From CADEDH01 sp047971245 (GTDB taxonomy: Bacteria > Actinomycetota > Acidimicrobiia > Acidimicrobiales > SZUA-35), in contig JBKDZN010000099.1 of NCBI GenBank assembly GCA_047971245.1, forward strand, positions 1 to 25,323: a DNA stretch of 25,323 nucleotides. The letters are read 5' to 3'. The translations under genes and the position numbers were made by a program. This document shows positions 14,304 to 22,074 of the stretch, piece after piece (the stretch's first letter is position 1; every line of letters starts with the position of its first letter). Under the pieces are notes generated by a model that saw nothing but the letters and a program-made list of their open reading frames with translations, had not been told where the DNA came from and made no database searches.

Positions 14304-15470
14304 TCAAGACCCGGGTTCGGCCCGCCCCTCGGTGGACGGGTCGGGATCGGCCGACGGTTGCGGGCGAGCCGCGTCCGGGTCGAGATCGTCGGCCGCCCAC
14401 GGCGCCGGGCCGGGCTCGGTGATCACGTCGTCCTGCTCCGGGTCAGGGCCGGTCCGGAACGGGTCGTCGACCTCCGTGGACGCCGGGGCCCGAACCGGCC
14501 GACGGGTGGACGAACTTGGCGCCCGGGACTCCCATGGGTCACCGCTCCACGGGCTCTCGTCACCACGCACCGCCGCCAGATATTCGCTGGCCTGCTGGTA
14601 GCCCATCTCGGTCAGCTCTGCGGAGCGGGTGAAGTCGTCGAACCGGAGGCGGGGGATGGTGCCGGCCGGCAGCACATGGAGGGTGACCCCGCCCGGGGTC
14701 CGTTCCAGATCGTCGTGGAGCCGGTAGCGCCGGGCCGTCCAGTAGGCCCGCATGGCCCCGTCGAACGGTCGTTGGACCTCGACGGTCCGGTCCGACAGGT
14801 GGCCGACATGGAGGGCGTAGATCTCGGTTGCGCCGAGCTCGGCGGCCCGCACCGTGTGGATCTCGCTGAGGACACCACCGTCGATCAGGTCCCGCCCGTC
14901 GATGGTGACCGACGGGAACACCGCGGGCAGGGCCGCCGAGGCCATCAGGGCCGGTACGAGCGGTCCCTGATCGAACCAGCGCTCCGACGCGGTGGCCAGA
15001 TCGGTGGCGACACACTGGAACGGGACGCGGAGACCTTCGATGGTCGGGATCGGCAGCTCCTCGGCCAGGAGCTGCTCCAGGCGTGACGGATCATGCAGGC
15101 TCCGGCCTCTGCGGGCCAGGACCACGGCGAGCGGGAGGCGCCGGGACGGCATCACCGCCGGGTCTCCATCGGCGAGCCGCTGCCAGATCCGTTCGGTCCG
15201 GGTCACGCCCCGCAGGGACGGATCGGTGGCGAACGCGGCGCCGTTGATGGCACCCACCGAGCAACCGATGACCAGGTCGGGCCGGATCCCGGCCTCGGTG
15301 AGCGCCCGGAGCATGCCGAGCTGGACCGCCCCGAGCGCTCCCCCACCGGACAGGACGAACGCCACCCGCCGCCGACGCAGACCCAACCGGTTCAGGGCCG
15401 CGTTGATCCGGGCCGCGGGTCGGGGCCTGCGGCGTTCACCCAGGGGATCGTCCACGGCTCGAAAGGGCAC
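14304..15470 (-). CDS. Patatin-like phospholipase family protein (388 aa)
   Basis: A serine lipid acyl hydrolase of the patatin/RssA type. The oxyanion loop is FVLSGGGALGAVQLG (residues 38-52), the nucleophile elbow is GCSVG with Ser71, and the Asp of the catalytic dyad is Asp197 in LIDGGV. All key residues are present. The catalytic domain ends at about residue 315. The last ~75 residues are Pro/Asp/Ser-rich and low complexity, probably disordered. There is no signal peptide or clear membrane span, so the enzyme is likely cytoplasmic or peripheral. The GTG start at 15470 shares one base with the pyk stop (TAGTG), showing translational coupling to pyruvate kinase. Substrate is unknown. Confidence 0.9.
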   Translation of the reverse strand: MPFRAVDDPLGERRRPRPAARINAALNRLGLRRRRVAFVLSGGGALGAVQLGMLRALTEAGIRPDLVIGCSVGAINGAAFATDPSLRGVTRTERIWQRLADGDPAVMPSRRLPLAVVLARRGRSLHDPSRLEQLLAEELPIPTIEGLRVPFQCVATDLATASERWFDQGPLVPALMASAALPAVFPSVTIDGRDLIDGGVLSEIHTVRAAELGATEIYALHVGHLSDRTVEVQRPFDGAMRAYWTARRYRLHDDLERTPGGVTLHVLPAGTIPRLRFDDFTRSAELTEMGYQQASEYLAAVRGDESPWSGDPWESRAPSSSTRRPVRAPASTEVDDPFRTGPDPEQDDVITEPGPAPWAADDLDPDAARPQPSADPDPSTEGRAEPGS

Positions 15471-16897
15471 TAGGGGCAGCGCACGACCCGCAGGGTGTCG
15501 GTGGCGCCGATCGTGGCGGAGCTGCCGCCGAGGACGGCCACGATGTCACCGGCCCGGAGGTGTCCGTCGGCCTTGGCCTGTTCCATGGCCCGGTGAACGG
15601 TGGACACATTGTCCTCGATCCGGTCGATTTTGATCGGGGTGGCCCCCCAGCTCATGGTGAGCTGCCGGATCGTGCGCTCCTCGGGGCTGAAGGCCAGGAT
15701 CGGGACCTCGGGCCGGAACCGGGCGATGGCCCGGACCGTGAACCCGGACCGGGTGATGCAGATGATGGCTTTGGCGTCGATCTCCCGGGCGGCCTGCCAG
15801 GTGGCCATGGTCATCACATCGGTCACGGCCGAGTCCTGGCTCTGGGGTTCGAGGAGCTGGTCGCGCCGGAGCTGGATCGCCCACCCGTCGTAGTCGAACT
15901 CCTGATCCGCCCGGTGGGCGATGCTGGCCATGGTGGCCACCACGTGCGCCGGGTCGTGGCCGATGGCGGTCTCGGCCGACAGCATCACCGCGCTCGTCCC
16001 GTCGAACACCGCGTTGGCCACATCGGAGGCCTCGGCCCGGGTCGGTGACGGTGAGGTGATCATCGATTCGAGCATCTGGGTGGCGGTGATGGCGGGCCGG
16101 CCGAGGGCGATACAGCGGGCGATGATCTCCTTCTGGAGGTGGGGCAGGTCCTGGAGGCTGAGCTCGGTGCCCAGATCACCCCGGGCGACCATGATGGCGC
16201 CGGACTCGGTGATGATGCCGTCGAGGTTGTCGATGGCGGCCCGGGTCTCGATCTTGGCCACCACGAGCGGTCCCCGAGGGGTCGGTTCGAGCCCGACCCG
16301 GCGGACGTCGTGGGCCGACCGGACGAAGGACAGGGCGACCATGTCGACGTCCTCGTCGACCATGGCGTCGAGCAGGCGGAGATCGTGGCGGGTGGGGGTG
16401 GTCAGCTTCAACCGGTCCGACGGGATGTGGAGACCGGGTCGCCCCTGGGTGGTGCCGCCGAACACGACCCGCGCCCGGAGCGCGGACGGTTCGTGGTCGA
16501 CCACCTCGAGAATGATCGCCCCGTCGCCGACGGCGAGCTGATCCCCGAGCTGGACGTCGGTGAGCAGACCGTCGTAATCGACCATGAACCGGTCGGCGGT
16601 GCTGGTCTCGTTGCCCGGCTCGAGCAGGATCTCGTGGCCGACCGCGAGATCGACCGGGGCGTCGAGCTTCCCGATCCTCACCTTGGGGCCGGGAAGGTCG
16701 GCCATGATGCCGACCTCTCGGCCCACCGTCTCGGAGATGGCGCGGATCTGGCGGAGGCGGGCGATGGAATCGTCGATGCTGCCGTGGGAGAGATTGAGCC
16801 GGGCTACGTCCATGCCCGCTTCGATCATGGCTTTGATGGTGGACTCGTCCGAGCTCGCGGGCCCGAGGCTGGCGATAATCTTGGTACGGCGCTTCAC
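15470..16897 (-). CDS. pyk: Pyruvate kinase (475 aa)
   Basis: Catalyses phosphoenolpyruvate + ADP to pyruvate + ATP, the last step of glycolysis. The chain begins MKRRTKIIASLGPASSDEST and reaches MDVARLNLSHG, the conserved N-terminal barrel text. KIETRAAIDNLDGII and IMVARGDLGTEL form the family signature with the catalytic Lys and metal-binding Glu. The C-terminal allosteric domain is complete (ICITRSGFTVRAIARFRP). I chose GTG 16897 rather than ATG 16945: it matches the usual start of the family, and a TATCAT -10 lies 7 nt upstream, inside the longer frame's extra codons. It is first in the minus-strand cluster and overlaps the lipase gene by one base. Confidence 0.96.
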   Translation of the reverse strand: MKRRTKIIASLGPASSDESTIKAMIEAGMDVARLNLSHGSIDDSIARLRQIRAISETVGREVGIMADLPGPKVRIGKLDAPVDLAVGHEILLEPGNETSTADRFMVDYDGLLTDVQLGDQLAVGDGAIILEVVDHEPSALRARVVFGGTTQGRPGLHIPSDRLKLTTPTRHDLRLLDAMVDEDVDMVALSFVRSAHDVRRVGLEPTPRGPLVVAKIETRAAIDNLDGIITESGAIMVARGDLGTELSLQDLPHLQKEIIARCIALGRPAITATQMLESMITSPSPTRAEASDVANAVFDGTSAVMLSAETAIGHDPAHVVATMASIAHRADQEFDYDGWAIQLRRDQLLEPQSQDSAVTDVMTMATWQAAREIDAKAIICITRSGFTVRAIARFRPEVPILAFSPEERTIRQLTMSWGATPIKIDRIEDNVSTVHRAMEQAKADGHLRAGDIVAVLGGSSATIGATDTLRVVRCP

Positions 16898-16904
16898 TGG
16901 GGTG

Positions 16905-16910
16905 ATGATA
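16905..16910 (-). promoter_or_regulatory. -10 element (TATCAT) of pyk, leaderless start
   Basis: TATCAT on the minus strand ends 7 nt before GTG 16897. A start there makes the 16 extra residues of the longer frame non-coding. No strong -35 is seen 16-18 nt upstream. Confidence 0.5.
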
Positions 16911-17052
16911 TCGAGTGCACCCCGACGCCTGGACGAACGCCACATGTGGCCCCCTGCCGAAGTCGGCCCGCGTCATCAACCTAGCGCCCGGATCGACGGG
17001 TGGTCCAGGTGAGCGACAGTGGCCGTCGTGCCGGTTGGGAAGGAGCAGGCCG

Positions 17053-17649
17053 GTGGAGTTGATCCTGGTGAGACACGCCCGTCCGGAGCACGTCGAGGAC
17101 GCGGACGGCCCCGCCGACCCCGAGCTCACCGAGGTCGGACACCGGCAGGCGAAGGCCGTGGCGGAGTGGCTGGGGTCAGAGACCCTTAACGCGCTCTACA
17201 CCAGCCCCATGCGCCGCGCCCGCCAGACCGCGGCCCCGCTGGAAGCCCTCACCGGCCTGACCGCCACCGTGGTACCCGGGGTACGGGAGTACGACGCCGA
17301 GGCGTCTACCTACATCCCGGGAGAGGTCATGCGGAGCGACAAGGAGGCGTGGCGCCGGTTCCTGGCCAACGAGATGGCCGCCGACCGGAGTGCGTTCGCG
17401 GCCGAGGTGGCCGAATCCTTGCAGGCGCTGATCGCGGCGCACCGCGGCGACCGTATCGCCGTGATCTGTCACGGGGGTGTGATCAACATGTGGGCCACCG
17501 AGCTGCTCGGTCTGGAGCCCCAGATGTTCTTCAATCCGGACTACACGTCGATCAATCGCTTCCGTGCTGCGTCGAGCGGGGAACGGTCCATCGTGTCGCT
17601 GAACGAGACCGGCCATCTCCGCGGCGACCCGGAACTGTTGCTCGGCTGA
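17053..17649 (+). CDS. Histidine phosphatase superfamily protein (198 aa)
   Basis: A branch-1 histidine phosphatase (phosphoglycerate-mutase-like fold). The phosphohistidine motif is LILVRHARPEH with His8. The second core Arg is in YTSPMRRARQTA, an acidic general-acid candidate is in VPGVREYDAEA, and the second catalytic His is in VICHGGVINMW. Members hydrolyse phospho-metabolites or phosphoproteins; the substrate cannot be assigned. The start is GTG 17053 with AAGGAG 7 nt upstream; the longer upstream frame to 16915 has no ribosome binding site and overlaps the pyk promoter. It is divergent from pyk and convergent with the acyl-CoA dehydrogenase. Confidence 0.88.
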   Translation: MELILVRHARPEHVEDADGPADPELTEVGHRQAKAVAEWLGSETLNALYTSPMRRARQTAAPLEALTGLTATVVPGVREYDAEASTYIPGEVMRSDKEAWRRFLANEMAADRSAFAAEVAESLQALIAAHRGDRIAVICHGGVINMWATELLGLEPQMFFNPDYTSINRFRAASSGERSIVSLNETGHLRGDPELLLG

Positions 17650-17659
17650 CGGTGGACCG

Positions 17660-17686
17660 CGCTCGGCCCCCCGGATCCGCCGAGCG
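17660..17686. repeat. 7-bp inverted repeat after the phosphatase gene
   Basis: CGCTCGG (17660-17666) and CCGAGCG (17680-17686) flank a 13-nt loop, 10 nt past the phosphatase stop. Probably part of the same termination region as the longer repeat that follows. Confidence 0.4.
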
Positions 17687-17692
17687 ACCCCC

Positions 17693-17740
17693 CTTCTGAC
17701 CGTGGACCCTTCAGGTTTTCGGAGCGTCCACGGTCAGAAG
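17693..17740. terminator. Probable bidirectional terminator, 15-bp perfect stem
   Basis: CTTCTGACCGTGGAC (17693-17707) pairs perfectly with GTCCACGGTCAGAAG (17726-17740) around an 18-nt loop. It lies between the stops of two convergent genes (17649 and 17764), the expected place for a terminator serving both strands. No U-run follows on either side. Confidence 0.7.
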
Positions 17741-17763
17741 CGGTCAGGGAGTCCTGGGAACCG

Positions 17764-18984
17764 CTAGTTGCGGGGGACGTCGATCCAGGGGACGTCCTTG
17801 TCGACCCGGACGTCGCCGGGCAGGCCGAGCATCCGCTCGCCGAGGATGTTCTTCATCACCTCGGTGGTGCCGCCCTCGATCGAGTTGGCCCGAGCCCGCA
17901 GGAACGCCTTCTGGTTGGTGGAGAACGTCATCGACGTCTCCGGCTGCTCAAGATCGTAGTTGTCGTAGAGCATCCCGTCGGCGCCCATCAGGGTGATGGT
18001 GTAGTCGGTGATGTCCTTGTTCAGATTGGCCGACGCCAGCTTGCCCACCGAGCCCTCGGGGCCGGGGGTCCCCGCCTTGCGGTTGCCGGAGGCCCTGATG
18101 TTGGTGAGGCGCAGCACCTCGGCCCGCACCCAGAGCTTCATCAGCTCGTCGCGTTCCACTGCGGTGCGGGGGGCGCCGTGATTGGCTTTGTGGTAGGCGT
18201 CGACGGCGAGCGCGATGAAGCCCGAACCTCGGGTGGGGATCGAACCACCGATCGCCACCCGCTCGTTCATCAGGGTGGTGATCGACACCCTCCAGCCGTC
18301 ACCGACGTCGCCCATCCGTTCGGCGTCGGGCACCCGGGCGTCGGTCAGGTAGACCTCGTTGAACTCCGCCTCACCGGTCATCTGACGCAAGGGTCGGACC
18401 TCGACGCCGGGCTGGTCCATGTCGATGATGAAGTAGGTGAGCCCCTTGTGCTTGGGCTGGTCGGGATCGGTCCGGGCGACGATCATGCCCCACCGGGCCC
18501 GATGGGCCAGGGAGGTCCACACCTTCTGGCCGTTCAGCACCCACTCGTCGCCGTCACGGACGGCACGGGTGGACAACCCGGCCACATCCGAACCGGCGCC
18601 CGGCTCGGAGAACATCTGGCACCACAACTCCTCACCGGTGAACAGGGGGCGGAGGTACCGATCGAGCTGGGCGTCACTGCCGTGCGCCACGACCGTGGGA
18701 GCACCCATCCCGTAGCCCATCGGGTTCCGGCTCCAGGCACTCGGTGCGCCGGCCTCACCCAGGCGGTGGTTGATCGTGGTCTGCAGCTTCGGGCCCAGCC
18801 CGAGGCCACCCCGCCCCTCGGGGAACTGCACCCAGGCCAGGCCGTAGTCGAACTGGCGCCCGAGGAACTCCACCGCGGAGGCCTCCCGTGGGTCGATCTC
18901 GGCCAGGAGGGCATCGCACAGCTCTTCGACCCGCTGCTGGTCCCGGGCGTCCTGGTCGAGGTCGGGCTGTTCGATCGTGGTCAT
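17764..18984 (-). CDS. Acyl-CoA dehydrogenase family protein (406 aa)
   Basis: An FAD-dependent enzyme that oxidises acyl-CoA thioesters at the alpha-beta bond. The core blocks are in order: WCQMFSEPGAGSDVAGLSTR (flavin/substrate loop), EWVLNGQKVWTSLAHRARWG, FNEVYLTDARVPDAER, and the C-terminal SIEGGTTEVMKNILGERMLG. The length of ~400 aa is normal. ATG 18984 has AGGAG about 10 nt upstream. The open frame continues far beyond it toward 19755, but that part is a shadow of the DsbA-like gene in another frame. The gene follows the DsbA-like gene by 128 bp on the same strand. The natural substrate (fatty acid, steroid or branched chain) cannot be told here. Confidence 0.93.
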   Translation of the reverse strand: MTTIEQPDLDQDARDQQRVEELCDALLAEIDPREASAVEFLGRQFDYGLAWVQFPEGRGGLGLGPKLQTTINHRLGEAGAPSAWSRNPMGYGMGAPTVVAHGSDAQLDRYLRPLFTGEELWCQMFSEPGAGSDVAGLSTRAVRDGDEWVLNGQKVWTSLAHRARWGMIVARTDPDQPKHKGLTYFIIDMDQPGVEVRPLRQMTGEAEFNEVYLTDARVPDAERMGDVGDGWRVSITTLMNERVAIGGSIPTRGSGFIALAVDAYHKANHGAPRTAVERDELMKLWVRAEVLRLTNIRASGNRKAGTPGPEGSVGKLASANLNKDITDYTITLMGADGMLYDNYDLEQPETSMTFSTNQKAFLRARANSIEGGTTEVMKNILGERMLGLPGDVRVDKDVPWIDVPRN

Positions 18985-19112
18985 GGGGTTGGGCTCCTGC
19001 TCCCCCCGGCGGCCGTGACCGGCATGGTTCGGGCGCGTCGGGGCGTCTCGTTCGTCAACGGCGAGCGTACCGGCCGACTCCGGGTGCGCTCCAGCCGACG
19101 ACCCCCGCCCGG

Positions 19113-19721
19113 TCAGTCGAAGATGCGGGCCATGAGCCGCTCGATGGACGCCGGGTCGAGGTCGACCTGGAAGTGACCGTCGTCCTGCTTGGCGATCTTC
19201 AGGGTCGGGCAGAACACCGAGTACTCGTCGACGAAGATGTGCGGTGACCCGACGACGCCGCGTTGGCGGCCACCCTCGTACTCGACGTCGACGGCGGCGG
19301 TGTCGGTGGGAACGGTGAGGCCGTGTGCCGCGGCGATGGATGCCAGCACGTCGGGGTCGCTCGCATCGAGGCCACGCTCGAAGACGGCCCGGCGGACCTC
19401 CATGGCCACCGCTTCGCCCGCGGCTTGCGAATCGGCGTAGGCCGCGCTGGTGAGGGCGAAGGCGGGCAGGGAGCTGGGCGGGAACGTATCGGCCCGGGCG
19501 CCGGCGAACAGATCGGGGGCCACCTGGGCCCTGATGTCGTCGACCTCGGCGATGATGTGGTGGGGATCGAGGGGCTGCCCGTTGACGTACTCGAGTGGCC
19601 AGGCCCGCACGGTGATGGGGATCCGGGCTTGGCGCCGGTCGCGCTCGGCGAACAGGCGGGTCAGCCCCACATACGCGAACGGGCAGCCGACATCGGCGTA
19701 CACCTCGACCGAATGAGCCAT
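19113..19721 (-). CDS. DsbA/HCCA-isomerase family thioredoxin-fold protein (202 aa)
   Basis: The chain starts MAHSVEVYADVGCPFAYVG, a thioredoxin-fold opening with Cys13 in CPFA. The second Cys of a CxxC pair is missing, so disulphide exchange in the DsbA sense is unlikely. The GVVGSPHIFVDEY segment is the cis-proline loop. Together with the helical insert (about 60-140), this fits the DsbA/FrnE/2-hydroxychromene-2-carboxylate isomerase group, which uses a low-molecular-weight thiol; in this organism mycothiol would be the natural partner. ATG 19721 has AGGAGGG 6 nt upstream. No signal peptide is seen, so it is cytoplasmic. It is upstream of the acyl-CoA dehydrogenase, possibly co-transcribed. 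Confidence 0.85.
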   Translation of the reverse strand: MAHSVEVYADVGCPFAYVGLTRLFAERDRRQARIPITVRAWPLEYVNGQPLDPHHIIAEVDDIRAQVAPDLFAGARADTFPPSSLPAFALTSAAYADSQAAGEAVAMEVRRAVFERGLDASDPDVLASIAAAHGLTVPTDTAAVDVEYEGGRQRGVVGSPHIFVDEYSVFCPTLKIAKQDDGHFQVDLDPASIERLMARIFD

Positions 19722-19990
19722 GACTGCCCTCCTGACCGGGCGCCGGGTGGGGCACCCCCCGTTGAATTGGGCTACAGGGCCACCCTACCGATCACCAATC
19801 CGGGTTCGCCCCGGCCCCGGCGGTGCTGGGTCCGGACCGCGGGCTGCGCCCGATGTCCCCCCGGCTCAGGAAAAGCTGCCTACTCATGGCTATCGCGCAT
19901 GGTTGAGGACGAACGGCCGTGGTATGCATAGAGGTGATCCGCCGAATCCGACATTGTTCCATCGCGACTGGGCATCCAGTAGAGGGCGAA

Positions 19991-20239
19991 ATGTACGAAA
20001 CCATGACCGGCGATCTTCCTGAGCTCATCACGGTGGCAGATGTCGCCGACTACCTCGGGCTCACTCCTCAAACCGTCATCTCGTTCATCAAGCGGGGTGA
20101 CCTGGTGGCCACCAAACCTCCCGGCATGCGGGGGTACCGGATTCCGCGCCAGGCCTTTGCCGACTATCTCGAGGCCGGGTATCAGGCCGTGCGGGCCGAG
20201 GTCGAGGCGGAGATCGAGGCCGAGACACCGGTCAGTTGA
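19991..20239 (+). CDS. Excisionase/MerR-type helix-turn-helix DNA-binding protein (82 aa)
   Basis: Residues about 12-60 read LITVADVADYLGLTPQTVIS, then FIKRGDLVATKPPGMRGYRI and PRQAFADYL. This is the compact HTH_17/excisionase-type fold, found both in phage-like recombination directionality factors and in many chromosomal regulators. The C-terminal ~20 residues are a Glu/Ala-rich helix (VRAEVEAEIEAETPVS). ATG 19991 has a weak AGAGGG just upstream; ATG 20003 is an alternative. No integrase or other phage gene is nearby, so a regulatory role is likelier than excision. The 270 bp upstream, divergent from the DsbA-like gene, contain an A+T-richer patch near 19880-19990 that may hold its promoter. 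Confidence 0.75.
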   Translation: MYETMTGDLPELITVADVADYLGLTPQTVISFIKRGDLVATKPPGMRGYRIPRQAFADYLEAGYQAVRAEVEAEIEAETPVS

Positions 20240-20314
20240 GGTACCACTCCCCCGCCGGGTGACCGGGGCACGGGTCCGGGTCGGGTCGGTGTCGACTTCC
20301 TTGTCCGAGGGTCG

Positions 20315-20343
20315 TTGGACCGGGTCTGCGGATCGGTAAGAAT
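20315..20343 (+). promoter_or_regulatory. Promoter of the J-domain gene, leaderless start
   Basis: TTGGAC (20315-20320), a 17-nt spacer and AAGAAT (20338-20343, within TAAGAAT) make a good sigma-70-like promoter. ATG 20352 follows the -10 by 8 nt, so transcription would begin at about the start codon. Confidence 0.6.
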
Positions 20344-20351
20344 GTGGGACG

Positions 20352-21062
20352 ATGACCGACGTGGAGAGCCGCACCCTCTACCAGGTTCTGGGCGTCCCGG
20401 CCGACTGCAGCCTGGCTGAGCTGCGCGCCGCCTACCGCCGGCAGGCCCGCGAGCACCACCCGGACGTGGCCGGTTCGCTCGCGCCAACGGCCGGCGTGAC
20501 CATGGCCGACATCAACGAGGCGTGGCGGGTCCTGTCCGACGGCACCAGCCGGCAGCGGTACGACGAGTCGGTCAGGATCGCCGCGCCCACGGTGCCGGTG
20601 CCCCAGCCCGCCCCCCGGACCGGCCGGTCGCGGCGGATGGCGTGGGCGGCGTCGGTCCAGGGCCAGATCGCCCGGCTCGCCGGCCTGGCCGGACGCAGCG
20701 CCACCCAGACCCTGCTGATCCGCCACCCCCGTGGCGCCCGCGCCGATTACGAGATCGTGGTCGATCAGCTGGTCCACGGCCTGTGCCGGGAGACCGAGTC
20801 CCGGGTTCGGGCGGCCCGGGCCGCCGGGGCCGCCCCCCTCGATCTCGCCGTCGGGGCCACCCTGGTCGGCATCCGGACCCTCGCCGACGGTCTCCGGCGC
20901 AACGCCCCGCTCGGGATCACCACCGAAACCCTGATGGCGGCCGAGTTGCTCGACCGCATGTGGGACATCCTCGCCCACGAGCTGCCGGTTCAGCTCACGG
21001 CCGCGTTGGGCGGCAACCCCCACATCGCCCGGACGCTCACCAGCTCTCCCCGGTCGGCCTGA
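20352..21062 (+). CDS. J-domain (DnaJ-like) protein (236 aa)
   Basis: Residues 7-72 form a J domain with the essential His36-Pro37-Asp38 (AREHHPDVAG) between helices II and III, and MADINEAWRVLSDGTSRQRY as helices III-IV. Such proteins stimulate the ATPase of a DnaK partner. The remaining ~150 residues are not the Gly/Phe-rich or zinc-finger regions of DnaJ. They are a helical region with AARAAGAAPLDLAVGATLVG and no known motif, so the protein is a type III J protein with a special client or location. There is no membrane segment. It probably has a leaderless start. Its 3' end overlaps the convergent oxidoreductase gene by 26 bp. Confidence 0.88.
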   Translation: MTDVESRTLYQVLGVPADCSLAELRAAYRRQAREHHPDVAGSLAPTAGVTMADINEAWRVLSDGTSRQRYDESVRIAAPTVPVPQPAPRTGRSRRMAWAASVQGQIARLAGLAGRSATQTLLIRHPRGARADYEIVVDQLVHGLCRETESRVRAARAAGAAPLDLAVGATLVGIRTLADGLRRNAPLGITTETLMAAELLDRMWDILAHELPVQLTAALGGNPHIARTLTSSPRSA

Positions 21063-22074
21063 CCGGCTGCCCGCCCCGTGCGGCCGACCGGTAGGCAGCG
21101 TCGGCCAGGACGTGGGCGGCCAGGGCGACGGCGAAGTCGGGATGGGCCGTCTCCCCGGCCGCGGCGGCGGCCACGAAGCCGGCGTCCGGGCTGTGACGCA
21201 GCCCGTCGGCCGCCGCGGCGATCGCGGCCAGCTCCTCCCCCTCCCACCGCTCGGTCCGGCCGTCGGGCCATTCCACACCGACCGGGCCCCACCAGTCGCC
21301 CTCGAGGGTGATGGTGGCGTCGCGGCAGAACACCTCGACCCGACGCTGGGACGGTCGGGACAACACCTCGTGCCATACCGACACCAACGCCGCCTGGGCC
21401 CCCGAGGCCGCCGACACCATCACCGTGGCCTGGTCCTCGATACCGCTGATGCCATGCGTCGAGCCGGTCACCGCCGACAGCGAGGTGATCGGCCCCAGCA
21501 TCCACCGCAACAGGTCGAGGTCGTGGATCGAGTGCTCCAGCAGGGTGCCGGCCCCGGCCCGCGCCGGATCCCCCCGCCACACCGAGCCGTACAGGCCCTG
21601 GGTGGGCAGGTACTGGTCATCCCGGAACACCACGTTCATCACCGGCCCCACCTCGGGTCGGGCCAGCAGGGCCACCAGCCAACGGAACGCCGGGGATCCT
21701 CGCAGCACCAGGCCGACCTGGTTGGTCACCCCGGCCGCGGTCACCGTTTCGGTCATCGTCGTGGCCGCAGCCAGGTCGACCGCCAACGGCTTCTCGCAGA
21801 ACACGGCCCGACCGGCGGCCGCGGCCGCGTCGACCACGTCCGGGTGGCCGGAGGTCCAGGTGCACACGTACACGGCGTCACAGTCGGCGATCACCGCCTC
21901 AACCGAGTCCGCCACCCGGGCCGTCCGCCCGGGGACCTCGGCCGCGAACCGGGCCGCTCGGGCCCCCTCCAGGTCGAACACCGGACCGATCACGGCATCG
22001 TCGAGCGGCGCCAACCCGGCGGCGTGGGCGCGGCCGATGAGACCGCAGCCCACGAACCCGACCCGGAGGCTCAC
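21037..22074 (-). CDS. Gfo/Idh/MocA-family oxidoreductase (345 aa)
   Basis: An NAD(P)-dependent dehydrogenase of the sugar/inositol type. The N-terminal Rossmann motif is GFVGCGLIGRAHAAG (Gly9, Gly11, Gly14). The catalytic-lysine motif is CEKPLAVD (Glu94-Lys95-Pro96), and the substrate-binding block is LLEHSIHDLDLLRWMLG (His181, His184, Asp185). All hallmark residues are present and length is normal. GTG 22074 overlaps the stop of the upstream metallo-hydrolase by 4 nt (GTGA), so the two are translationally coupled and may act in one pathway. The 3' end overlaps the convergent J-domain gene by 26 bp. The substrate, probably a polyol or sugar derivative, is not evident. Confidence 0.92.
   Translation of the reverse strand: MSLRVGFVGCGLIGRAHAAGLAPLDDAVIGPVFDLEGARAARFAAEVPGRTARVADSVEAVIADCDAVYVCTWTSGHPDVVDAAAAAGRAVFCEKPLAVDLAAATTMTETVTAAGVTNQVGLVLRGSPAFRWLVALLARPEVGPVMNVVFRDDQYLPTQGLYGSVWRGDPARAGAGTLLEHSIHDLDLLRWMLGPITSLSAVTGSTHGISGIEDQATVMVSAASGAQAALVSVWHEVLSRPSQRRVEVFCRDATITLEGDWWGPVGVEWPDGRTERWEGEELAAIAAAADGLRHSPDAGFVAAAAAGETAHPDFAVALAAHVLADAAYRSAARGGQPVRPTGESW

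Noticed and set aside
16898..16945. ATG 16945 as start of pyruvate kinase
   Set aside because: The added residues are unlike the family N-terminus and cover a TATCAT -10 element; GTG 16897 gives the expected start.
16915..17052. ATG 16915 as start of the histidine phosphatase
   Set aside because: No ribosome binding site, overlap with the pyk promoter, and the family begins at ELILVRHA directly after GTG 17053.
18985..19755. Long upstream extension of the acyl-CoA dehydrogenase frame (663 codons in total)
   Set aside because: The extra part is a shadow of the DsbA-like gene in another frame. The dehydrogenase starts at ATG 18984 with a Shine-Dalgarno and normal family length.
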